Assembly: GCA_051294375.1 (NCBI GenBank)
Contig: CM119264.1
Span: 10,577,832-10,641,831 of the forward strand
Source: Paraspadella gotoi
Lineage: Eukaryota; Chaetognatha
Direction: 5' to 3'
Length of the DNA stretch: 64,000 bases
Below the pieces are notes generated by a model. That model was not told where the DNA came from, made no database searches, and saw only the letters and a list, made by a program, of their open reading frames with translations. This document shows, piece by piece, positions 55,520-64,000 of this stretch; the first letter of the stretch is position 1; each line of letters opens with the position of its first letter. Both the position numbers and the translations under genes were made by a program.

Positions 55520-57868
55520 TACAATGCCAGAAAATAGAACGATTAGTACGTACAAGTTACAAATATTGCATTATATATAAAACTACTTTCGCTCCCATTA
55601 ATGATCCTGAACCGGAAAAGGCGGAATGATCGGCCGTAACCTTTGACCTCACCGGTCTGGCGCCATTAATCAAAGCTTGCCTCAATAGCGTCGCCAAATC
55701 TCCGGTTGAATCGTTAAGTTTAACCTCTTCTTTTCAAACTGCACCCTCAGTGGGAAATGGTCGCGGGAAGCTGAGCGTTTTTCTCGCAGCCAGCCAGTTT
55801 CCGGTCGCGTATGCCGCCGCTAGACGCCGCCGCCGCCGCAGCGATTTCCACCTCGGCTTTCTCAATTGTCGCACTGCGTGACTCTCAGTTTCGTCGCTCC
55901 GAGTTGGGAATGAGCTACATTCGTCTTTGCCCTGTTTGCCATCTCAAACTTTATCGTAATCATCGGAAGATTTTGTCAATTACGCATGACTCATCCACAT
56001 CATAATTTAAACATCTGTATTTCTTTCAAATATTTTTTTTTGGCGTCCTCACGAAGCCGTTTTACATTTAAAGTTTAAGTTTATTTCCACTTCCAACTGG
56101 TTTACTAATTTTTCAAGGAATTAGGCTTTTACTTTTACCATTTCTGCCTTTGCCACTTCTAGTTGGAATGCCATCGACGATTCGTCAACTCTCTCGGCTT
56201 TTTGCTCACGTCCTTTCTTCGGTAATCTCCCTCAGACGTCGACGCCATCATTATCACCATTACATCATCACAGCCAAACGCAGACTAAATCCTGTCGCCG
56301 CCCCCCCTCAGTCCCTCTCCCATTTCCCCGATCCCCAGACACAATCTAAATTCTTAACTTTTGCCCGCCCACTCCTTTTTCTGATAAACATCTTTTCTCT
56401 ACCTTATTCCCGACCAACTTGTCTTCCCTCCGAGACTCCAGCTTGTATCATCCATTCCTCCATGTTCTTTTTCCCGCCCTTTCTCTTTCTGTCGCTCTCT
56501 ATCTCTCTCTCAGACGCAATTTCCACTCTCTCTCCTGTCCATTTCCTTCACACTTTTCAAAAGTATGTCTCCCCCCCCTCTACCCGCTTCATCTCTATCT
56601 TTCCTGTTCCCCTCTTTTTCGCACTGTCTCCCCGGCCTCTCCGTCCCCCAGCCATCATCTCTGCCATTCTGACGTCAAATTTGTCAATTCTGTCGAGTTA
56701 TTGAGCCGAGAGACGGTTTGGAAAAGGGTAGGTTGAGTCGAAAGCAAGAGGAGGACGAGGGAAAAGAATTTACCAGTTTGGGAGAGAAGTTTGTAGAAGG
56801 TTGGAGCTTTATAAAAAAAAGGTTGAACGGTACTAGAGCAGCGAAATTCTTGGAGGTATCGAAATGCGGTTGAAGGAAAATAAAAAAAGGTTTTGTCATG
56901 AGAGAAAGATTAATTCAATGAGCGATAGTGGATTTACGAATTTACGAATCGTTGTTGTTGTTGTTTTCGGTCACCTTGATCTTAGGAATGTGATTATTTT
57001 GTTTTAAAGTAATTTAAAATTTAAATTTAAATGCCTAAATACACAAAAGGTAAGTAATATCTTTATTATACCTATAATATTCTTCTTCATTTGATTTCGA
57101 TACCGAGGCGATGAAAGATTGAAAAATACGTATAAATTAGAAAAAAAAGGGGAAAAAAAAGGATGATAAAGTTATGAACCGACACATGTCGTCAATCTTG
57201 TAAAGAAAAATTGATTATTTCGTTTAACCAATGGGAGCGCTCGGTTTTTTCCCCCCTTTGTTTTTATCTCTCCAACTTTTCTTTTTTCTTTCCTCTGGAC
57301 ACGAGTGGAAAAAGCTCTCTACCGACGTGAGCATCATTCTTTGTCAAGGAAAAGTCGTTCGTGGCCGCAAGAGCGAAACCATTTTTTAAAGATTTTATTT
57401 ATAACGGGAGCGGATTAAGAACTTCGTAACGTCTTTAAATGAACGAAAATACTTACTAATTGAAAATATCTTTAATCAATTTCGTAACTTCAATAGTATA
57501 ATAAAATTAGAACCAAAGGAAACAAAACTTTCTGCGAACGAAAGGAAATAAGTCGATTAATCCGAAAGCCAAACTCCCCATCATAAATCTTAGAAATAAA
57601 AAATGATAAAAAGTGGAAAATTTTTTTTTATTGATTTGAGGGAGAAAGTCGGTAGTGGGAACCTGAAAATATTCATATTTTTGTTGACTTAATAATGAGT
57701 CAAATATACGCATAATTATTATATTAAAAAATTACTTGCCATTAAAAAAGCTTAAAAAGTGAATTTCTTAATTCTCAGTATATTTGCTTAGAGATCTCGG
57801 TCGTGGGCAGCTTTTGGATTCCTTTGTTTTTGTATCAATAAATCCGTTCAAAGACAGTCATAAGTTTG

Positions 57869-57916
<48 letters not shown>

Positions 57917-58550
57917 AGAGAGACGGAGAGAAGAGACCTTCCCCTTTTATCAATTCATCTTTGTTATCTCGTCTCTGTTTTTTTCCCCTTAACTCGTTTT
58001 GTTCTCTTTCCTCAACCATTCTAACTTTCTTTCCTATTTTTATCGGTTTCCGGTTTCCTAGCAACAACCTGAACTTGTCGAAGTTGACATATTTTATAGA
58101 TTTCTCGCGCGCGTTTTTATTTCTCTATGAGGTTGTTAACTCGTTCGGGCGCATGGAATGTCGCTTCGAAAGGATGAACGTTTTGTTCAAAATTGAAAGA
58201 CATCTTTTTTTTTGCCTGGAATTTTTATTGTGATAGAGCTTTAAAAAATCACTATTTATGAAATAACTTTCACAGAAAAATTTAATAAAATTAAACATGT
58301 TTTTGACAAAACAAGACGTTTTGAGAAGAAGAGTCGGGAAGAGCCTAGAATGCAGGAACGGAGGAAGGGAGAGAGAGCGAGTGCAAACTGACGTTTTTTT
58401 GTTTTTCTTGGTTTGTTTCTTTTGAAAAGAGATAAATTGAAGTTCTTTTTAATCTTGTCATTTTTTTGTTTGAAAAAAAATTTTTGAAATGAGCATTTAT
58501 CTATCCCGAGATTGCAGAGAGAAAATAGATCAGGAAATTTAAAAGGTTTA
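55520..58550. other. No supported gene
   Basis: Contains a pyrimidine-rich stretch with open but low-complexity frames (56,150-56,740), AT-rich sequence, and a GA tract at 57,870-57,916. The short Ala-run frame at 55,811-56,005 has no other support. Confidence 0.4.
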
Positions 58551-58552
58551 TT

Positions 58553-59032
58553 TTGTACCATATGCATATGCATTGCAGTCGCCGAATAAATATGATAGTT
58601 TTACCTGAAACGTTCTCGTCTCTGACGAATAATAAAGTTTATGATAACAGGAGGAAAAGATTTTCAACTACACGATTAATGACAACTGAAGACATTGTGC
58701 AAATAAATCTTGTTAGATTCGTTTCTTATGAAAGATATTATAAGTCAATAAATTTTATGGAAAAAAGAACCATAGTACAAATTTGGTTAAAATTTATCAA
58801 TCCATTTGTGAGCAATAATTTTTTAAAAGTAACTACTAAATTATTTAGGACTTTGGACATTAAAAATTTTAAGAATAATCAAATTAACACTTTTTACAAA
58901 ATGCCCTTTTATATTTATATATCCTCTAATTTTTCCAGAATATCGCAAGATTGGGCCATGAGAGAATCGTTCTTTTGTTTAACTGCAGCCGATGTTATTT
59001 CTCAGAGGGCGGGAAAAGTTCTCTTTTGTTAA
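58553..59032 (+). CDS. AT-rich ORF of 159 codons, doubtful
   Basis: An ATG-to-TAA frame with ordinary amino-acid composition (for example TTEDIVQINLVRFVSYERYY and QDWAMRESFFCLTAADVIS) in AT-rich sequence, unlike the gac/acg-rich codon use of the spliced exons. I recognise no domain. A ttttttccag site inside it could be an acceptor instead. It could be a small gene, part of a mobile element or chance. Confidence 0.25.
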   Translation: MYHMHMHCSRRINMIVLPETFSSLTNNKVYDNRRKRFSTTRLMTTEDIVQINLVRFVSYERYYKSINFMEKRTIVQIWLKFINPFVSNNFLKVTTKLFRTLDIKNFKNNQINTFYKMPFYIYISSNFSRISQDWAMRESFFCLTAADVISQRAGKVLFC

Positions 59033-59230
59033 AAAATCTTCGGAATAAACAAAGAGCTAACAGTTTTTAAGAAAATTTTTAACACGTTCACCACGAAATT
59101 GGAGTGATATGAACAATTACTTATATAAGTCGTAGATCTAAATTCATACGATCAATCCGAGCGATGATAATAAAATTACTTTTCCAATTTACCGTGCAAT
59201 CTGGCAAATTACCCAACGGTATCATATCGT

Positions 59231-59231
59231 T

Positions 59232-59269
<38 letters not shown>

Positions 59270-59295
59270 CTTCCTCCTCTCTCTCTCTCTCATCT
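59231..59295 (+). repeat. CT microsatellite
   Basis: Interrupted (CT)n. Confidence 0.95.
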
Positions 59296-59299
59296 AACC

Positions 59300-60875
59300 T
59301 CTCCGTCTCTCCTCTCTGCTGCTCTCAATCAGCCAACCTTTTCGAAACTAAGTTTCCCTTCTCGTTAAGCATGTAATGTCTGACCCTTTTAACCCGTGAA
59401 ATCCTTTCCCTTCGCGTCGAAAAGCGGGATTGTTGGGATAAGGAGTGAGGAATGGAGCTGGAAGTGGAGCGGGTAGAGAAAGAAGAGGAGTGATACGAAG
59501 AAGGGGAAAAGGAGTGATACGGAGAGGGGCAGTGGAGTGATGTGGAGATAAAATTGTGGGAGTGATGGGAAGAGAAAGAAGAGGAGTGATAGGAAAGCGA
59601 AAGCGAGAGGAGGAAATAAAAAAAAGATGTAGTAAATACTTTTTATTTTATTAACTAAATTAATTAATTAATAAGATTAGTTTAAAAGGGAAATCCTTGA
59701 GATTATTGAGATTGAGGCAAATTTGTATATCGTAAAAATATTATGAAAAGGCTGAAGTGATTAAAATTCTGCCGTAGGCTTTAAAACTGATGTATGACAA
59801 AAATGATATAACTGAATATTAACTATGATGCCAATTGTTCAGTTTTTCCGAAAAGGTACTCTGTAGAAGTAAACTAGTGTCTTCAAAGTGTTTATTTTTT
59901 TGTTGGCGACGCTTTTCCTTGTCATTTCTCTTGTCGACGGTCAAGCAATGACGTAACGACTTGTCATATAGTCTGGACACGTGGCACGCGTAGCATTAGT
60001 GACGTTCGTGTTAGCAGTGGAAGTCGAGGGCGAAACGGAATGAAGACAGGAAGTCTGGGTAGAATGAGTGAGTGGGGAAAGACATTGCTCACAGATTCAA
60101 GATAAGAGGGGAACCTGAATGAAGGTAAACGTGAAGATGAAGAGAAGTAAGTTATTCCCGTGAAGGGAAGGCATATTCTGCAAGAGGCTGATACCGAAAA
60201 GAAGGAGTGAGGAAGATTCTAATATAGTTGAAGGTCGTTGAAGACGAGTTCGGAGGTGTCGATGATTAAGGGCCTTTCAAATGGGGTCGATCCTCTTGTT
60301 TAGAGGCACTTCCGGTCAACCGCTGGAAACAACGAGTTTTCGACGAGATGGGAAGTGGGAAAAGAGACGTGAAAAGGGAGGAAAGGAAAGAAGACACGTG
60401 AAAAGGGAGGAAAGGAAAGAAGAGAAAATTACGCGAAGCTGACGTCGTTGAAAAAGAAAAAAAAACACAAAAAACAAAAAAATGGAATAATGGAAAAAAC
60501 GAAGGGAAAAAAGGCACTAATAAAAAAAAAGAGAAGAGAGCGTAAAAGATCGCGGAAAATAAGTAGACAGAGAAGTTGTCAGGAAATGAGTCATCGAAAA
60601 GACAAGCGAAAAAAATTAACGCGAGGAGAAAAACCTTTGTCGATTTGCAATGTACATTGTTTAATCTTTTGTCTTTACATTCATGTACTTTTATCTTTAA
60701 AGTAGAAATTCGCTTTCCTTGTCTCCAGTCAAAAGTTCACTGCTCGGGAAATAAAGAAGCGAGTCGTGACCGAAACGCAAGAGTGAATACGGAAACAGGC
60801 TGTGAATACGTAAAGTGTGAACCAGTCTTTATAAGACGGAAGAGGAAAACGCAAAAAAAAAAAGATCGGTACATC
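59300..60875. other. No supported gene
   Basis: Purine-rich on the plus strand from 59,440 to 59,630 and 60,340 to 60,640 (gga/gaa-rich, with a duplicated gtgaaaagggaggaaaggaa block at 60,369 and 60,401); the Lys-rich ORFs there reflect composition. Confidence 0.4.
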
Positions 60876-61160
60876 CAATGTGTTGCGCCGCAGTGACTTA
60901 ATTTGATTACATAACTACATGACATGACATGACTACATGAGTACAATAACTTTCTTAATCCGTGCACTGTGTCGGAATTCCGTCTTTTAATATTTATAGC
61001 ATTTACAGCATTTATAGCATTTTAGCTTGATACTCATGCGATGATAGTTTGAGGATTTCTTGAAGGCGGGCATAATTAGGACAGACAGACATACCGACCG
61101 ACAGACCGACCGAAAAGTGACTTATAGAGTTGCTCCGAGAGTACTCGCGGCGAAACTAAA
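60876..61160 (-). mobile_element. gagtactc-core repeat copy
   Basis: Ends match the family: ccaatgtgttgcgccgcag at one end (compare reverse of 52,590) and gttgctccgagagtactcgc at the other, with gacagacagacataccgacc tetranucleotides. The middle is strongly diverged. Confidence 0.7.
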
Positions 61161-61395
61161 AAGAAGTTAGAGTGAAAAAGTAGTGGAAGATAGAGAGGGT
61201 GTGCACCACTTTTTATGGAAAAAAAGGACAAAAAATAGGAATGCATTCCGCGTTAAGACAAAATATTTATTTTCAAGATATGTTTAATATTTTAATACAG
61301 GAAATATAAAATTGTAGAACGAAACATGAAAAAAACTAAAACTATAACTAATCGACGGCAGAAGAGAGAAAGTTCGTCTTTCTCAGTCGTTCACA

Positions 61396-61397
<2 letters not shown>

Positions 61398-61442
<45 letters not shown>
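61398..61442 (+). repeat. CT microsatellite
   Basis: Pure (CT)n of about 44 bases. Confidence 0.97.
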
Positions 61443-61446
<4 letters not shown>

Positions 61447-62147
61447 TAATCCTCCGCACTTTAATCAATCAAATTCTCTTACGCCCCCTGATTCTTCTTC
61501 GACCTCGACCAAGCAGAAGCTTTAGATGTCGATGCTTTTCTCTGTTTCGAGTCGTTGCAAGCTTTCGCGCTGACGCTTGGTCGCATCTTTGAGTAAAATT
61601 CAATGCGATCACTTTAAAATATTTTTTTCATTATGATTCTCTTTCACTTAGTTTTCTTTCGTCTATTAAACTAGTCTCAAAGATATCGTTTTTTTCGTAA
61701 GTTTGAGCTGCTTTTGGTGATTCGAAAACACTGTCTCGTCAATTATTGAAAAAAAAATTCACTGATGCTAAAAAATTTAAGCTTTCCCTTTTCGTATTGG
61801 ATTTTCTGAAAAATCCATTTCAAGTCACGATTTCGTTTCTTGGATTCTGGCATCAGCAGCTGATAACCCGAGAAGCCTTTTAATTGTATAGCCTTTTCAA
61901 GTTTTGGAGTCAATGGTAGGCCATTTTCTTTCTCTTATTTTGGAAAGAAGGATAGGATGGAAAGAATGAAAAAAATAGAAAATAGGGAGGAAAGAAAAAT
62001 AAAAAAGAAATGATACATAAGTAAAAAAGAATGAAACAAAGAAACAAATTATAAAAGAAACAAAGAAGAAGCAAAGAAAGAAAAAAAGAAAGAAACAAAA
62101 AAACAAAGAGAATTAAAAAAAGAGAAACTAAGGAAAAAAAGAAAGAA

Positions 62148-62409
62148 NNNNNNNNNNNNNNNNNNNNNNNNNNNNNNNNNNNNNNNNNNNNNNNNNNNNN
62201 NNNNNNNNNNNNNNNNNNNNNNNNNNNNNNNNNNNNNNNNNNNNNNNNNNNNNNNNNNNNNNNNNNNNNNNNNNNNNNNNNNNNNNNNNNNNNNNNNNNN
62301 NNNNNNNNNNNNNNNNNNNNNNNNNNNNNNNNNNNNNNNNNNNNNNNNNNNNNNNNNNNNNNNNNNNNNNNNNNNNNNNNNNNNNNNNNNNNNNNNNNNN
62401 NNNNNNNNN
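62148..62409. other. Assembly gap, 262 N
   Basis: Flanked on both sides by (GAAA)n. Confidence 1.
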
Positions 62410-62444
<35 letters not shown>

Positions 62445-62567
62445 TGGGCGGGAAAGGAAAGGCCAGTGCGCGTTCACGTCAACCTCGATTAGTGGTGAAA
62501 ATGTCCCGCCGATTAGTGACCTTTGACCCGAGAATTGAGTGGAATTGGCGGCGGGAGGGAGACAGAG

Positions 62568-62728
62568 NNNNNNNNNNNNNNNNNNNNNNNNNNNNNNNNN
62601 NNNNNNNNNNNNNNNNNNNNNNNNNNNNNNNNNNNNNNNNNNNNNNNNNNNNNNNNNNNNNNNNNNNNNNNNNNNNNNNNNNNNNNNNNNNNNNNNNNNN
62701 NNNNNNNNNNNNNNNNNNNNNNNNNNNN
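62568..62728. other. Assembly gap, 161 N
   Basis: Followed by aaagaaag sequence, so probably a microsatellite. Confidence 1.
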
Positions 62729-62956
62729 AAAGAAAGAAATGAAAGAATCGAGACAAAAAAGAAAATCTTTTCACTTCGGTCAATGAAGGAAATTATTCTT
62801 GCGCAGAATTAAAAAAAAAAAAAAATTAAAAAAGGGTTACTTCCTTTTTCTTTCCTCCACGAAGGATCCTAAGATCCTTAGTAAGGATACACTTAATCAT
62901 AAATGAAACTTTACATTTACATTAGTCCTCGATTTAACTAAATTACTGACGAAATG

Positions 62957-63094
62957 GATTCACTTCATTTCTCTGGCTGGAAATATGACGACGATAATGA
63001 AGACGTTGAATACGACAACGACGCCCACGGCGACAACGAGAACGACGATGACAAAATAATCTTGCGGGATATTTTTTTCCTTCGCGGTTTGTAG
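62957..63094 (+). CDS. Short Asp-rich ORF, possible exon
   Basis: ATG in a good context (gacgaaatgg) starts MDSLHFSGWKYDDDNEDVEY and continues Asp/Asn-rich for 45 residues to a TAG. The gac-rich codon style matches the plus-strand gene's exons, but no splice donor or homology supports it. Confidence 0.2.
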   Translation, partial: DSLHFSGWKYDDDNEDVEYDNDAHGDNENDDDKIILRDIFFLRGL

Positions 63095-63784
63095 ACTCAA
63101 CTCGTGACTAAGACGAACGAGAGAGTTATGGCGGAGATTGAAAAGAAGTCATTTACGCCGAGGGATTTTCTCTCTTTCCTCCTTTTCCTCCCTTTCTCTT
63201 TTCTTTTTCCACTTCCCAGTCTCTCCTCACTTCCGTCTGAACTTCGTACTCTTGATCGCCTCCTTCTTTATCTCACTCATCTTTTTCTCCCGCTTACCTC
63301 GGTGTGCCCGCCCACTCTCTTTATCTCTCTCCCTCCTTTCCTTTCCATTCATTTTAAAATCGTCCTTGGAACTTAATGTAGACTAGTAGTAACTCTGAAT
63401 AAAAAAAAAACGCCTAAAAAGAATGATTTTTAAAACTGGGAGAAAAAAAATTTACATGTGAGCCTTTATTTTTTTAGTTGAATTAGATTTTTTTTTTTTA
63501 AAAACGCGGAGAACGAATTGCCTTTCGTTTTCTTTTTATTTCCTTTCTTTCGCAGTAAAGGATTCTGATCATCACAATCATCAAAAAACCCAAACTGGCC
63601 ACCAGCATTTCCCAGCATTTCCCACCCCCCTCCATTTTGATTTTTGATATTTCGGTTTTTCGTTCTTCCCAATCTTCTCCACTACAACCAACTCAATCCA
63701 CCCCAGCCCCCTGTCTCTCTGGCACGTCTTTTCCCCGCTGGACCATTTTCTTTATCCCCTCTTCGCCTCGCGCGTGGTCTCCCG

Positions 63785-64000
63785 CGAGGGAAGGGGAGAG
63801 AAAAAGGAAGAGAAAAGGGAGAGAAAAAGGAAGGGAAAAGGGAGAGAAAAAGAAAGAGAAATGGGAGAGAAAAAGGAAGAGAAAGGGGAGAGAAAAAGGA
63901 AGAGAAAGGGGAGAGAAAAAGGAAGGGAAAGGAAGAGAAAGGGGATAGAAAAAGGAAGGAATAAAAGAGAGAGAAAAAGAAAGAGAAAGGAGAGAGAAAA
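63785..64000 (+). repeat. gagaaaaaggaagggaaa-type tandem repeat
   Basis: An array with period about 20-22 bases, built on gggagagaaaaaggaagaga with variants, running to the window end. The Lys/Glu/Arg ORFs across it are repeat products. Confidence 0.9.

Larger units (their letters stand above)
61940..62750 (+). repeat. GAAA-rich tract with two large gaps
   Basis: aaag/gaaa-based sequence flanks gaps of 262 N (62,148-62,409) and 161 N (62,568-62,728). Between the gaps, 62,444-62,567 is unique GC-richer sequence with no gene. Confidence 0.9.

Noticed and set aside
55276-55524. 82-codon minus-strand ORF
   Set aside because: It is the antisense of the SINE-like repeat.
56150-56740. 184-codon plus-strand ORF
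   Set aside because: It is Ser/Pro/Leu/Phe-rich because the DNA is pyrimidine-rich; the frame has no domain and alternative frames are equally open.
63104-63386. ORF starting TNERVMAEIEKKSFTPRDFL after a ttgtag site
   Set aside because: The start looks coding-like and follows an acceptor-like site, but its phase does not fit the upstream plus-strand exon, and it soon becomes low-complexity Phe/Leu/Ser.
1-64000. CRISPR array, rRNA, prophage or bacterial operon
   Set aside because: None seen. The regular repeats present are microsatellites, minisatellites and dispersed repeats of eukaryotic type.

Overview
This is a eukaryotic draft-assembly window. It has spliced genes with GT-AG introns (and one GC-AG intron), very abundant microsatellites, tRNA-derived SINE-like repeats and thirteen N gaps. 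There is no bacterial gene layout, rRNA, CRISPR array or clear tRNA gene. One of the two genes resembles the ciliary coiled-coil family CCDC96/CCDC113, so the source is probably a ciliated eukaryote, most likely an invertebrate animal. I could not fix the taxon from sequence alone. Family names come from memory of the families, not from a search.

Region 1 (1-28,230) is a repeat complex with no gene I can support. Its core is a very large inverted repeat. As far as can be judged by reading, positions 138-7,486 and 8,865-16,213 are exact reverse complements (every pair of coordinates sums to 16,351), and each arm ends in a 25-N gap. The arms flank a 1.33 kb centre that carries a degraded extra copy of the arm start. 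Two further imperfect inverted repeats follow: about 16,290-17,525 with 19,740-20,590, and about 22,300-25,059 with 25,455-28,225. All three share recognisable modules in different orders, including a 22-bp minisatellite. Either this is a foldback-type repeat family or an assembler has placed and mangled the same sequence several times; the symmetric 25-N gaps favour at least some assembly artefact.

Region 2 (28,230-36,660) is SINE-like and other interspersed repeats, a roughly 455-bp tandem duplication, long GAAA/TTTC and CT tracts, and two candidate plus-strand exons (about 32,777-33,046 and 33,362-33,485).

Region 3 (36,700-52,000) is genic. A minus-strand gene of 11 exons (46,343 down to 37,776, about 506-513 aa) has reading phase preserved at all ten junctions and matches the DUF4201-type ciliary proteins. 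Five plus-strand exons (36,706-37,159, 47,416-47,980, 48,215-48,638, 50,186-50,609, 51,761-51,896) also join in phase into an acidic, low-complexity, probably disordered protein that I do not recognise. If they are one gene, the whole coiled-coil gene sits antisense inside its 10.3 kb intron.

Region 4 (52,000-64,000) is mostly non-coding. It holds interspersed repeats, a gapped tandem duplication, GAAA-type tracts with large gaps, and one AT-rich ORF of 159 codons that is doubtful as a gene.
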